From NCBI RefSeq assembly GCF_039595395.1, contig NZ_JBCNLP010000001.1:1984001-2048000 (forward strand): a stretch of DNA of 64,000 nt, written 5' to 3'. The notes under the pieces were generated by a model. That model searched no databases, was not told the DNA's origin, and worked only from the letters and a program-made list of their open reading frames with translations. Numbering within the stretch: the stretch's first letter is position 1; every line of letters begins with the position of its first letter. This stretch comes from Novosphingobium sp. GTDB lineage: Bacteria > Pseudomonadota > Alphaproteobacteria > Sphingomonadales > Sphingomonadaceae. The position numbers and the translations under genes were made by a program. Below are positions 12,762 through 23,156 of the stretch, in pieces.

Positions 12762-12778
12762 GCAGGGGGACCCCCTGC
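12762..12778. promoter_or_regulatory. Perfect 8-1-8 inverted repeat upstream of the RND efflux operon
   Basis: GCAGGGGG, a single A and CCCCCTGC form an exact inverted repeat about 100 bp upstream of the adaptor gene. GTTACCG-like sequence lies on both sides. No T-run follows. The position suits an operator for a metal-responsive regulator, but I cannot assign one. Confidence 0.35.
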
Positions 12779-12880
12779 GTTACCGGAAAGCTTGAGTTCA
12801 ATCAGGCTGACGCATAAGGCAGTGTGGCTTTGGCAAAATCTGTCGGGATCTTCCCGACGATTTTGGGGATAGGAATTGGA

Positions 12881-14179
12881 ATGTCTGCAGACCACGTGTC
12901 TGGCGGGCATGATGGTGTTGGCCATGATTCGGTCGATGCGCGTCATGCTTTGCCCAAATCGGTGCAAGTGCGTTATCTGGTCCTGGCGGGTGTCGGGGTT
13001 GCTGCCATCACGGCACTGGTGATGCTGGGGAAAACCCTGTTTCATCATGAGGACAAGCCCGCGGCACCGCTCCCGCCCGGCGTGGTCCAGCTTTCGCAGA
13101 GCCAGATGGCCAGCGTGAAGCTTGAACGCGTGGACGCTGGCGACGATTACCAGCGCACCCAGGCCACCGGCCAGATCGCGGCGGATGATACGCTCTCCAC
13201 GCCGGTCTTCCTGCCTTACTCCGGGCAGGTGACCGATGTGTATGTGCAGGCGGGCGCTCAGGTGACGCCGGGCCAGCCGCTGCTCAAGGTGCGCACTGGC
13301 GATGTGGTCGACGCGCGCAACACGCTGTTTGCCGCCACGGCCCAGCATGCCAGCGCCACCGCGCAGTTGAAGCTGGCCCAGTCCAACCTCGCCCGTGCCG
13401 AGCAGGTCTACAAGACGGCAGGCGGCGCGCTGAAGGACTATCAGCAGGCGCAGAACGACTTCGTTGCCGCCCAGGCCGCCCAGCGCAGCGCCGAAAGCGC
13501 CCTTGCCGCCGCGCGCGACAAGCTGGTGGTCTTCGGCAAGACCGGCGCGGAAATCGGCAAGCTGCAGCATGCGGGCGACATTGGCGGGCTCCATGCCGAA
13601 ACCGTGTTCCACGCGCCCATCGCGGGCGTGATCTCGCAGCGTGCGGTGTCGACCGGGCAGTATGTGCAGTCGGGCGGCTCCAGCCCGGTGCTGACCATCG
13701 CCAATCCGGCCCGCGTTTGGCTGGTGGCGCAACTGGCTGAGAGCGATGCCTCCGCCGTCCATCTGGGCGACGGCGTGGATGTGACGGTGCCGGGCCTCGG
13801 CAACCGCGTTTTCCATGCCACCATCGACAATGTGGCCCAGCAACTCGATCCCACCACGCACCGCCTGCCGGTGCGCGCCACGATCGCGAACGCTGATCGC
13901 GCGCTCAAGCCGCAGATGTTCGCCAATTTCACCATTCGCCATGCCGTCAACACCGGCAACCGCCCTGATGGCGTAACGGTGCCGGCTCAGGCGGTGATCC
14001 ATGAGGGCGACGCCGCCCGCGTGTGGATCTCGCAGGGCAATGGCCGGCTCGTCTCGCGCGAGGTGCAGGTGGCAGACAGCAGCGGCGGGCGCGTGCGCAT
14101 CACCGAAGGGCTGAAGGCGGGCGAGGTGGTGGCCACCACCGGGGCGATCTTCGTCAACGAAGCCGGGCTGGACAACTGA
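12881..14179 (+). CDS. RND efflux periplasmic adaptor (membrane fusion protein)
   Basis: The 432-residue protein has one N-terminal membrane segment (about residues 26-50). A biotinyl-lipoyl-like region (YSGQVTDVYVQAGAQVTPGQPLLKV), an alpha-hairpin built from Ala/Gln-rich helices (about residues 145-235), and a beta-barrel/MP-proximal region (VPAQAVIHEGDAARVWI) follow. This is the HlyD/CusB-CzcB adaptor layout that bridges inner-membrane pump and outer-membrane channel. The ATG at 12881 is preferred because a GGATAGGA-like ribosome site precedes it; a GTG at 12824 would add 19 residues. The pump gene begins 7 bases after the stop. The metal substrate cannot be read from the sequence. Confidence 0.88.
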   Translation: MSADHVSGGHDGVGHDSVDARHALPKSVQVRYLVLAGVGVAAITALVMLGKTLFHHEDKPAAPLPPGVVQLSQSQMASVKLERVDAGDDYQRTQATGQIAADDTLSTPVFLPYSGQVTDVYVQAGAQVTPGQPLLKVRTGDVVDARNTLFAATAQHASATAQLKLAQSNLARAEQVYKTAGGALKDYQQAQNDFVAAQAAQRSAESALAAARDKLVVFGKTGAEIGKLQHAGDIGGLHAETVFHAPIAGVISQRAVSTGQYVQSGGSSPVLTIANPARVWLVAQLAESDASAVHLGDGVDVTVPGLGNRVFHATIDNVAQQLDPTTHRLPVRATIANADRALKPQMFANFTIRHAVNTGNRPDGVTVPAQAVIHEGDAARVWISQGNGRLVSREVQVADSSGGRVRITEGLKAGEVVATTGAIFVNEAGLDN

Positions 14180-14186
14180 TACTGCC

Positions 14187-17100
14187 ATGAACAGTATCAT
14201 CCGCCTGTCGCTGCGTAACCGCATGCTGATCATCGGCTTCCTTGTCGCCTTGCTGGCGGCGGGCGGCATTGCCTTTTCACAGCTCAACATCGAGGCCTAT
14301 CCCGACCCCGTTCCGCCGATGGTGGAGATCGTCACGCAAACCTCCGGGCTTTCCGCCGAGGAGATGGAGCGCAACGTCACCATCCCCATTGAGGTGCAGA
14401 TGGCGGGCATTCCGCATCTCAACACCATCCGGGCGATTTCGCTGTTCGGCCTGTCGGACGTGAAGATCCAGTTCACTTACGACTACACCTTCCAGGAAGC
14501 CCAGCAGCAGGTGATCAACCGCCTGTCGCAGATGGGCACGCTGCCGGGCGGGGCCCAGCCGGGCATCTCGCCCACCAGCCCCATCGGTGAAATCTTCCGC
14601 TACCGCGTCGTTGGCCCCAAGGGCTATTCGGTGATGGACCTGAAGACGCTGCAGGACTGGGTGCTGGAGCGCAAGTTCAAGGCCATTCCCGGCGTCATCG
14701 ATGTGACCGGCTGGGGCGGCAAGATCCGCAGCTATCAGGTCACGGTCGATACCAACAAGCTGAGCGGTCACGGCGCCACCGTGGCGCAGGTGATGCAGGC
14801 GATCGGCCATTCGAACGCGAATGCCGGCGGCCAGACGATCAACTTTGGTCCCCAGGCCGCCATCGTGCGCGGCGTGGGCCTGATCCAGTCGGTCGAGCAG
14901 ATCAACAATGTGCTGGTGACGACCAATGGCGGCGTGCCCGTGCTGCTGAAAGATGTGGCGCAGGTCGAGATCGGCAATGAGCCGCGTCTGGGCATCGCGG
15001 GCTACGGTCAGGAGGACGACATCGTCGAGGGCGTGGTGCTGATGCAGCGCGGCGCCAAGTCGATGCCGACCATCACCGCCGTCAAGCAGCAGTTAGAGGA
15101 CATCAACGCCAGCGGCATATTGCCGCCCGGTGTCCATCTGGAGCGCATCTATGACCGCTCGGATCTGATCAACCACACCACCTCGACCGTGATCGAGAAC
15201 ATGGTGGTGGGCATCATCCTGATCTTCGTGCTGCAATGGGCCTTTCTGGGCAATCTGCGCAGCGCGATCATTGTGGCGATCACCATCCCCTTCGCTTTGT
15301 CCTTCGCGGTGCTGATCATCGTGCTTCAGGGCGAATCCGCGAACCTGCTGTCGGTGGGCGCGCTGGACTTCGGTCTGGTGGTCGATGCCACGGTCATCAT
15401 GGTGGAGAACATCTTCCGCCATATGGTCGAGCGATCAGAACATGTGAAATCTGGCCATGGCCATTTCTCGCTGGCGACGCGGCTGTCCTCGGTGCTGCAT
15501 GCATCGTCCGAAGTGTCGCGTGGCATCTTCTTTGCCGCAGCGATCATCATCGCCAGCTTCCTGCCGCTCTTCACCCTCACCGGTGTGGAAGGGCATATCT
15601 TCGGCCCCATGGCCAAGACCTATGCCTATGCCATTCTGGGCGGTCTGATCGCCACCTTCACCATCGCTCCGGTGCTGGCCACCATGCTGCTGCCCGATGA
15701 GCTGGATGAGGTCGACACCTGGCTGGTGGCGCGCATTCGCGGGCTTTATGTGCCTGCCGCGCGTTTCGCTCTGGCCAATCGCGTGCTGACTTTGGGCGGC
15801 GCGTGCCTGCTGTTCGTCATCGCGATGTTCGGCATGCGCTCGCTGGGCGTGGAGTTCCTTCCCCATCTGGAGGAAGGCAACATGTACATCCGCGCGTCCT
15901 TGCCCGCCTCGATCAGCCTTGAGGGCGGCCAGCCCACGGTCAACGCCATCCGCAAGGTGATCGCCACCTATCCCGAGGCCGAAAGCGTGCTCTCGGCGCA
16001 GGGGCGTCCGGATGACGGCACCGATGCCACCGGATTCTTCAACGCCGAATTCTTCGTGCCGTTGAAGCCTGCCAAGGAATGGCCCGGCGGCATCACCAAG
16101 GAAGAGCTGACTCAGCAGATGAACGCTGATCTGCAAAAGCGCTTCCCCGGCATCGAGTTCAACTTCAGCCAGTATATCGAGGATAACGTCGAGGAAGCCG
16201 CCTCGGGCGTGAAGGGGGCCAATTCGGTCAAGATCTTCGGGCCCGATCTGGCGACGCTGGTCCAGCTTGGCGACAAGCTGAAGGCCGAGATGCAGAAGGT
16301 GCAGGGCATCACCGATCTGGGCGTGTTCCAGTCGCTGGGCCAGCCCACCGTGCGCATCGACATCGACCGGGTGAAGGCCAGCCGCTACGGCATCCTGCCT
16401 GACGACATCAATGCCGTGGTGCAGGCCGCTATCGGTGGCCAGTCTCCGGGCGACCTCTATGAGAAGGGCACCGACCGCCACTTCTCGATCATGGTCCGCC
16501 TGAAGGCCGAACAGCGTGACAGTCTGGAAGCGATCCGTCGCATCCCGGTGGGCGTCACCAATCCCAATGGCGGGATGATGCAGGTGCCGCTGTCCGAACT
16601 GGCCGACATCAAGCTGACCACCGGCGCCAGCTTCATCTATCGCGAGCATCAGGAGCGTTACGTTCCCATCAAGTTCTCGGTGCGCAACCGCGATCTTGGC
16701 AGCGCGGTGGGCGAGGCTCAGGCCCGCATCCAGAAGAACGTGATCCTGCCGCCGGGCTATCACCTGGAATGGGCGGGTGAGATGGGCAATCTGACCAACG
16801 CCGTCCATCGTCTGGAGATCGTGGTACCGATCAGCCTGCTGCTGATCTTCGGGCTGCTGATGGCCAACTTCCGGTCGTTCCGCGATTCGATGCTGGCCTT
16901 CAGCGTGATCCCCATGGCGATCATCGGCGGCGTGATGGCGCTGGCGCTGACGGGCACGGCCTTCTCGATCTCGGCGGCGATCGGTTTCGTGGCGCTGTTC
17001 GGCATCGCGGTGATGGACGGCATCCTGGTGGTGACGACCTTCAACCAGGCGCTGAACGAAGGCTCCAGCCGGAGCGAGGCGCGCCATGTGATCGTTAGCA

Positions 17101-17363
17101 ACTGCCTGCGTCCGGTGGTGATGACCTGTCTGGTCGCCGCCATCGGCCTGCTGCCTGCCGCCGTTGCCACGGGCATCGGCTCTCAGGTGCAGAAGCCGCT
17201 GGCGCTGGTGGTGGTGGGCGGCATGACGCTGGCCCCCATCCTGATCCTGCTGGTGCTGCCCGTGCTGGTCGAGAAGTTCAGCCGTCACGTTGGCCCCAAT
17301 GATCGCGGCGCTCATGGCAGCGATCCGCACCACTCCATCGAAGCGCAGGGGGAGGGCGCGTGA
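14187..17363 (+). CDS. Heavy-metal-type (HME) RND efflux pump, CusA/CzcA family
   Basis: The 1058-residue inner-membrane transporter has the usual RND length with two repeats of six membrane helices. Helix-4 segment DFGLVVDATVIMVEN carries the Asp pattern typical of CzcA/CusA pumps, rather than the AcrB-type segment of drug pumps. That supports export of a metal cation (Cu/Ag or Co/Zn/Cd/Ni class) by proton antiport. Further family segments are SLRNRMLIIG at the N-terminus and FGIAVMDGILVVTTFN in the second half. It sits between adaptor and outer-membrane genes, and its stop is coupled to the next gene (overlap at base 17363). The exact metal is not deducible by eye. Confidence 0.92.
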   Translation: MNSIIRLSLRNRMLIIGFLVALLAAGGIAFSQLNIEAYPDPVPPMVEIVTQTSGLSAEEMERNVTIPIEVQMAGIPHLNTIRAISLFGLSDVKIQFTYDYTFQEAQQQVINRLSQMGTLPGGAQPGISPTSPIGEIFRYRVVGPKGYSVMDLKTLQDWVLERKFKAIPGVIDVTGWGGKIRSYQVTVDTNKLSGHGATVAQVMQAIGHSNANAGGQTINFGPQAAIVRGVGLIQSVEQINNVLVTTNGGVPVLLKDVAQVEIGNEPRLGIAGYGQEDDIVEGVVLMQRGAKSMPTITAVKQQLEDINASGILPPGVHLERIYDRSDLINHTTSTVIENMVVGIILIFVLQWAFLGNLRSAIIVAITIPFALSFAVLIIVLQGESANLLSVGALDFGLVVDATVIMVENIFRHMVERSEHVKSGHGHFSLATRLSSVLHASSEVSRGIFFAAAIIIASFLPLFTLTGVEGHIFGPMAKTYAYAILGGLIATFTIAPVLATMLLPDELDEVDTWLVARIRGLYVPAARFALANRVLTLGGACLLFVIAMFGMRSLGVEFLPHLEEGNMYIRASLPASISLEGGQPTVNAIRKVIATYPEAESVLSAQGRPDDGTDATGFFNAEFFVPLKPAKEWPGGITKEELTQQMNADLQKRFPGIEFNFSQYIEDNVEEAASGVKGANSVKIFGPDLATLVQLGDKLKAEMQKVQGITDLGVFQSLGQPTVRIDIDRVKASRYGILPDDINAVVQAAIGGQSPGDLYEKGTDRHFSIMVRLKAEQRDSLEAIRRIPVGVTNPNGGMMQVPLSELADIKLTTGASFIYREHQERYVPIKFSVRNRDLGSAVGEAQARIQKNVILPPGYHLEWAGEMGNLTNAVHRLEIVVPISLLLIFGLLMANFRSFRDSMLAFSVIPMAIIGGVMALALTGTAFSISAAIGFVALFGIAVMDGILVVTTFNQALNEGSSRSEARHVIVSNCLRPVVMTCLVAAIGLLPAAVATGIGSQVQKPLALVVVGGMTLAPILILLVLPVLVEKFSRHVGPNDRGAHGSDPHHSIEAQGEGA

Positions 17364-18814
17364 TGAAACGTCTTTTCCTTCTGATGCCCCCAATGGCTTT
17401 GACTCTGGGGGCTGTGGCCGCTTGCACCTCGCTGGGGCCCAAGGCTGAAACGCCGGTCTCGCTGGCCCCCACCGGGGCCGGCAATGCCGAGATCCTGCCG
17501 GTCGATCCAGTGAGCGGCGAGCCTCAGCACTTCACCCAGGGCGCCAAGGTGCCCACGCAATGGTGGAAGGGCTTCGGCAATGCCGATCTGGATGCGCTGG
17601 TCGATCAGGCGCTGAAGGCCAACAATGATCTGGCCGCAGCGGATGCGGCGCTGCGTCAGGCCAGGGCTCTGGCTGGCGCTGCGGCGGGCGATCGCCTGCC
17701 TCAGGTCGATGTCGGCTACAATGCGCAGCGCGCGCAGGTTTCGAATGTGATCTCGCCGCCCTTGGCTGATCCGAACCAGACGCTCTACACGCTGCATACG
17801 GCAACCGCCTCGGTGACCTTCCCGCTCGACGTGTTCGGCGGGGTGGCCAGCAAGGTGAAATCCGCCCGTGCCGCCGCCGCTGCTCAGGCGTGGCGGACGC
17901 GGGCCGCGAAAACCACCGTGGTTGCCAATCTGGTGCTGGCGGTGGTGCAGCAGGCGGCTTTGGCCGATCAGGTCGCGGCGCAGCGTGAGGCGATTGCCTC
18001 GGCGCGTGGCGTGCTTGATCTGCTGAAGAAGCGGCAGGCGCTGGGCGCGGTGGGCGCTTCGGACATTGCGGTTCAGGAAACGCAGTTGGCGACGGCGGAA
18101 ACGGCTTTGCCGGCGCTGGAACGCAGCCAGCTTCATCAGCAGGCGCTGATCGCGGCGCTGTTGGGCGTGGCGCCGGGCACGGCTTTGCCGACTTTGCCCA
18201 AGCTGTCGGAGCTGCATCTGCCTGCCGATCTGCCGGTCTCGGTGCCCTCGGTGCTGGTGGCGGAGCGGCCCGATGTGCGCGCGGCTCAGGCCGCGATGCA
18301 GGGTGCGGCGGCCGATGTAGGCAGCGCGATTGCGGCGCGTCTGCCCGCGCTCAGTCTGGCGGCCAATGTCGGCGGGCAGGGGGAGACCTTCTCGCAGATG
18401 TTCGCGGGCGGCAATCTGTTCTGGACGCTGATCGGCAATGCCGCCCAGCCGATCTTCCATGGCGGGCAATTGCTCAACCAGCAGCGCGCGGCCAAGGCGG
18501 CCTTCGACCAGTCCAAGGCGCAATATCGTGCCAGCGTGCTGCAGGCCTTTGTCGATGTGTCGGATGCGCTGGCTGGCTTGTCGGGCGATGGGCGGGCTTT
18601 GGATGCCGCTTCGCGTGCTGATGATGCCGCTTCGCGCCAGCTCACTTTCACCCGTCGCCAGCTTGAGCTGGGCGGGGTGGGCACGCTCGATCTGCTCAAT
18701 GCGCAGAGCGCGCGGGCTCAGGCGGCGGCGGCTCTGGTGGTGGCGCGCAGCAGCCGCTTTGCTGATACGGTGGCGCTCTATCAGGCGCTGGGTGGAGGCG
18801 TTTCCGCCGAATAA
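17363..18814 (+). CDS. NodT-family outer membrane efflux lipoprotein
   Basis: The protein has about 483 residues. It starts with a lipoprotein signal (MKRLFLLMPPMALTLGAVAAC, acylated Cys at residue 21). The TolC/NodT pattern of two Ala/Gln-rich coiled-coil repeats follows (AADAALRQARALAGAAAGDRL; later LRQ-type repeats and GTLDLLNAQSARAQAAAALV). It forms the outer-membrane channel of the tripartite pump. The ATG at 17363 overlaps the last base of the pump's stop; a GTG codon immediately before it (17360) is also possible. This is the third gene of the efflux operon. Confidence 0.92.
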   Translation: MKRLFLLMPPMALTLGAVAACTSLGPKAETPVSLAPTGAGNAEILPVDPVSGEPQHFTQGAKVPTQWWKGFGNADLDALVDQALKANNDLAAADAALRQARALAGAAAGDRLPQVDVGYNAQRAQVSNVISPPLADPNQTLYTLHTATASVTFPLDVFGGVASKVKSARAAAAAQAWRTRAAKTTVVANLVLAVVQQAALADQVAAQREAIASARGVLDLLKKRQALGAVGASDIAVQETQLATAETALPALERSQLHQQALIAALLGVAPGTALPTLPKLSELHLPADLPVSVPSVLVAERPDVRAAQAAMQGAAADVGSAIAARLPALSLAANVGGQGETFSQMFAGGNLFWTLIGNAAQPIFHGGQLLNQQRAAKAAFDQSKAQYRASVLQAFVDVSDALAGLSGDGRALDAASRADDAASRQLTFTRRQLELGGVGTLDLLNAQSARAQAAAALVVARSSRFADTVALYQALGGGVSAE

Positions 18815-18837
18815 CAGGCGCTTGGCGTAACGGAACA

Positions 18838-18870
18838 GGCGGCGTGGGGATCATCTCCGCGCCGCCTTTC
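18838..18870 (+). terminator. Probable terminator after the RND operon
   Basis: GGCGGCG (18838-18844) pairs with CGCCGCC (18860-18866), with the stem partly continuing inward, and TTTCTC follows. It separates the efflux operon from the padR gene. Confidence 0.5.
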
Positions 18871-18883
18871 TCGTGCCTTGAAA

Positions 18884-18909
18884 ATCTTTCAAGATATATC
18901 TTGAAAGAT
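18884..18909. promoter_or_regulatory. 26-bp perfect palindrome (PadR-type operator) upstream of padR
   Basis: Bases 18884-18909 read the same on both strands; each 13-base half is ATCTTTCAAGATA. It is AT-rich in a GC-rich genome and lies about 50 bp before the padR start. PadR proteins usually bind inverted repeats overlapping their own promoter, so autoregulation is likely. Whether the same protein also acts on the efflux operon 6 kb upstream is unknown. Confidence 0.75.
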
Positions 18910-18958
18910 CGTGAGTGATGCGTATCTTCTCCTCATGACAAGACTCACAGGAGAAAGA

Positions 18959-19720
18959 ATGATGCGACACTTTCATGGACGCCGCTGCGGCGAGGGTGAA
19001 AGGCACGAGCACCGGGGCGAACGACATGGCCATGGTGAGCGCCATGGCCGGGCCGCCCGCATGATGCATATGATGATGGAGCGCGGCTTCGGCGATCGTT
19101 TCGCCAGCCGTTTTGGCGGCGGCTTCGACGGCCCCGATGGCGAAGGCTTCGGGCGCGGCTTTGGCGGTCCCTTCGGGGGCGGTTTCGGCGGCGGCGGTTT
19201 CGGGGGTGGTGGCCCCTTTGGCGGTGGCCGGGGCGATGGCTTCGGACGCGGTCGTCGCGGCAAGATGTTCACCGGCGATGAGCTGCGGCTGATGCTGCTG
19301 GCCCTGCTGGTCGAAAAGCCCGAGCATGGCTACCAGCTCAAGCGTCTCTTTGCCGAGCGCAGCAATGATGCCTATACGCCCAGCCCCGGCGTGCTCTATC
19401 CGCTGCTCTCGCTGCTGGAGGATGAAGAGATGATCGAGCATGCCGAGGGCGGCACCGGCTCAAAGCGCCAATGGGTGCCCACCGAAGCCGGTCGCGCCGA
19501 GGTCGAAACCAACAAGGAGACCATCGAGGCGCTCTTCGCCCGTCTCGCCAAGCTGGGCGAGGCCTCGAGCCGTACCGACAGTGCCCCGGTGCGCCGCGCG
19601 GTCCATAATATGAAGGCTGCTCTGATGGAGCGTCTGGGCCGCGAGGGCGCCGAGAGCCAGCTTGGCTTCGAAATCGCCAAGATCATCGATGAGGCGACCC
19701 AGAAGATCGAGCGCCTTTGA
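18959..19720 (+). CDS. PadR-family transcriptional regulator with His/Gly-rich N-terminal extension
   Basis: Starting at the ATG behind AGGAGAAAG (18949-18957), the protein has 253 residues. Residues 1-100 are low-complexity. A His-, Arg- and Met-rich stretch (HFHGRR, HEHRGERHGHGERHG, MMHMMMERG) is followed by a Gly/Phe-rich stretch. The winged-helix PadR domain spans about residues 105-175 (LMLLALLVEKPEHGYQLKRL, SPGVLYPLLSLLEDEEMI), and a C-terminal dimerisation helix follows. The wing and helix residues look normal. The His-rich part could bind metal, which would fit the neighbouring metal-type pump; this is inference. An in-frame GTG at 18911 would overlap the operator region and is not preferred. 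Confidence 0.88.
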   Translation: MMRHFHGRRCGEGERHEHRGERHGHGERHGRAARMMHMMMERGFGDRFASRFGGGFDGPDGEGFGRGFGGPFGGGFGGGGFGGGGPFGGGRGDGFGRGRRGKMFTGDELRLMLLALLVEKPEHGYQLKRLFAERSNDAYTPSPGVLYPLLSLLEDEEMIEHAEGGTGSKRQWVPTEAGRAEVETNKETIEALFARLAKLGEASSRTDSAPVRRAVHNMKAALMERLGREGAESQLGFEIAKIIDEATQKIERL

Positions 19721-19728
19721 AAACGGAA

Positions 19729-19767
19729 GGGGAAGGCGCGGCTATGTTACATGCTCGCGCCTTCCCC
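19729..19767. terminator. Hairpin between convergent padR and acs
   Basis: GGGGAAGGCGCG (19729-19740) pairs with CGCGCCTTCCCC (19756-19767). Read on the minus strand, it is followed by a T-rich segment CCGTTTT. It probably ends acs transcription and possibly padR as well. Confidence 0.55.
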
Positions 19768-19774
19768 CTTATGG

Positions 19775-21703
<1,929 letters not shown>

Positions 21704-21796
21704 GATCAGGCTCCCATACTTATACGTGCCGGTTGGAAAGGTCCGTCAACCGGCGGGGGGCAGTCTTCGCGGTTGCAACGCCCGCGTCAAGGGGGA

Positions 21797-22573
21797 TCAA
21801 GGTTTTGGAGCGGCGCCGTAAAACCACGATTGCCGCCAGCCATGCACCTGCTCGACAGGGCGGCCCGAGGCATCGGTTGCGGGGCGGAAACGGAAGCGTT
21901 CCTGAGCCAGTTTGCAGGTGATGGCATCGCTGTCGGCATCGCCCGAACTTTCGCGCACATGGCAGTCATGCGCGCGGCCATCGGTGCCCACGGTGAAGAC
22001 GATCAGCGCGCTGTGGCCGATGCGCGCGTCCCGGCCCGATCGGGGGTAGTCCTTTGCCGAGTCGATGTTGCCCGAGATCTGCACCAGCGCCGATCCGCCG
22101 CCTCCGCCCTGACCGGTGCCGCTGGCACCATTGCCGCCGCCCGTGCCGGTTGCGCCAGCACCCGTGCCTGACCCGGCATCGCGCATGCCCGAGGTGTCGG
22201 CAGAACCCGAGGCCGCCACCTGAGGCGCCGGCGGGCGGACCAGAGGAACAAGGGGGACAGGTGCGATCACCGCGCGAGGCACGGCATGGGCACCCGCCGC
22301 GCCGCTCAAGGCCGCAGCTTGCGGGGCCGCATGAAGCGGTGCCTTTGTTGGGGAGGGCGGTGGCGGGGGAGGCGTATCGTCCACCACAAAAGCCGCCAGC
22401 GCATTCTGCCTGACGGCTTGTCGAGCTGCCGGGCTCAGGCCCAGCAGCAGGACCGCCAGCACCAGAGCCTGCACCACAAAGGCCAGCGCGGCACTGCCGG
22501 CGCGCGCTTGCCAGCCACCGGCTCCGTGCCAATGGCCCGGATCATGCGGGGCAGGATCGACCTTCAGGCTCAT
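21797..22573 (-). CDS. TonB-family energy transducer-like protein
   Basis: The protein has 258 residues and the layout of TonB. There is an N-terminal membrane helix (about residues 26-48, ALAFVVQALVLAVLLLGLS), a long Pro/Ala/Gly-rich periplasmic linker (DDTPPPPPPSPTKAP, then Gly/Thr repeats), and a C-terminal TonB-like domain of about 85 residues (KDYPRSGRDARIGHSALIVFTVGTDGRAHDCHV). Such proteins couple the proton-motive force to outer-membrane receptors. No ExbB/ExbD or TonB-dependent receptor lies next to it, so its partner is unknown. The glycine-rich linker is unusual compared with classical Pro-Lys TonB. Confidence 0.82.
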   Translation of the reverse strand: MSLKVDPAPHDPGHWHGAGGWQARAGSAALAFVVQALVLAVLLLGLSPAARQAVRQNALAAFVVDDTPPPPPPSPTKAPLHAAPQAAALSGAAGAHAVPRAVIAPVPLVPLVRPPAPQVAASGSADTSGMRDAGSGTGAGATGTGGGNGASGTGQGGGGGSALVQISGNIDSAKDYPRSGRDARIGHSALIVFTVGTDGRAHDCHVRESSGDADSDAITCKLAQERFRFRPATDASGRPVEQVHGWRQSWFYGAAPKP

Positions 22574-22613
22574 CCCCCGGCTTCTAGCACGGAGGGGATG
22601 AGCCTTTGGTTAA

Positions 22614-23000
22614 TTACTTGTTGCCGGCCAGGAAGGCGACGATGTTGGCGCGGTCCTTCGCATCGGCCACGCTGATCACCATCTTGGTGCCCGGCACCAT
22701 CTTGCCCGGCGCCTGCAGGAAGGTATCGACCTTGGCCGGGGTCCAGACGATGTTCGAAGCCTTCAGCGCGGGCGAATAGAGCGCGAAATCGCTGGTCGAA
22801 CCGGCCTTGCGCCCGATCACACCGTTCAGATTGGGCGCCAGAGCGGTGGACTTCTGCCCCTTGTTCAGCACATGGCACATCTGGCAGCGGGCCTTCACCA
22901 GCGCCGCACCCGCCTGAGCATCGCCCGCGGCGTAGGCCGGCAGGCTGAAGGACAGGGCGGCCGCAATAAACCCACCCACAACGGCTGAACGCAGAACCAT
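22614..23000 (-). CDS. Periplasmic class I c-type cytochrome
   Basis: The 128-residue protein has a cleavable signal peptide (about residues 1-25, ending AYAAGDA). A single haem site CQMCH sits at residues 39-43. A distal Met is likely in KMVPGTKM at about residues 95-103. Segments such as LAPNLNGVIGRKAGS and YSPALKAS match small soluble cytochromes of the c2 / cytochrome c-550 type, which carry electrons between the bc1 complex and oxidases in the periplasm. It stands alone, 40 bases upstream of nothing related, so a specific partner is not evident. Confidence 0.9.
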   Translation of the reverse strand: MVLRSAVVGGFIAAALSFSLPAYAAGDAQAGAALVKARCQMCHVLNKGQKSTALAPNLNGVIGRKAGSTSDFALYSPALKASNIVWTPAKVDTFLQAPGKMVPGTKMVISVADAKDRANIVAFLAGNK

Positions 23001-23156
23001 GCTAATCTCTCCGAATCATGCGGATAGTTTTCCGCCATGTCCTGCCCGGCTTGTCACAAGGGGGCGCTACGGATCAACCGGCTATTACGTATGCGAATGT
23101 TGGGCATGCACATGCAGGACTGTTCTTCGCGTAAGAATCGGAAAGACCGATGCCCT

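Larger units (their letters stand above)
12253..12880. other. Non-coding gap between glycogen operon and RND efflux operon
   Basis: These 628 bases carry no convincing gene. Short open frames exist, but their codon use lacks the strong third-position G/C bias of the neighbours. The gap holds the putative glycogen-operon terminator (12621-12655) and an 8-1-8 inverted repeat (12762-12778). T-rich patches near 12643-12670 and 12715-12750 make it less G/C-rich than the coding regions, as expected for a promoter region of the efflux operon. Confidence 0.6.

Noticed and set aside
15435..17393. 652-codon minus-strand frame across the RND pump
   Set aside because: It is antisense to a clear RND gene, His/Gln/Arg-rich and without any family motif. 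Long shadow frames are common at this G/C content.
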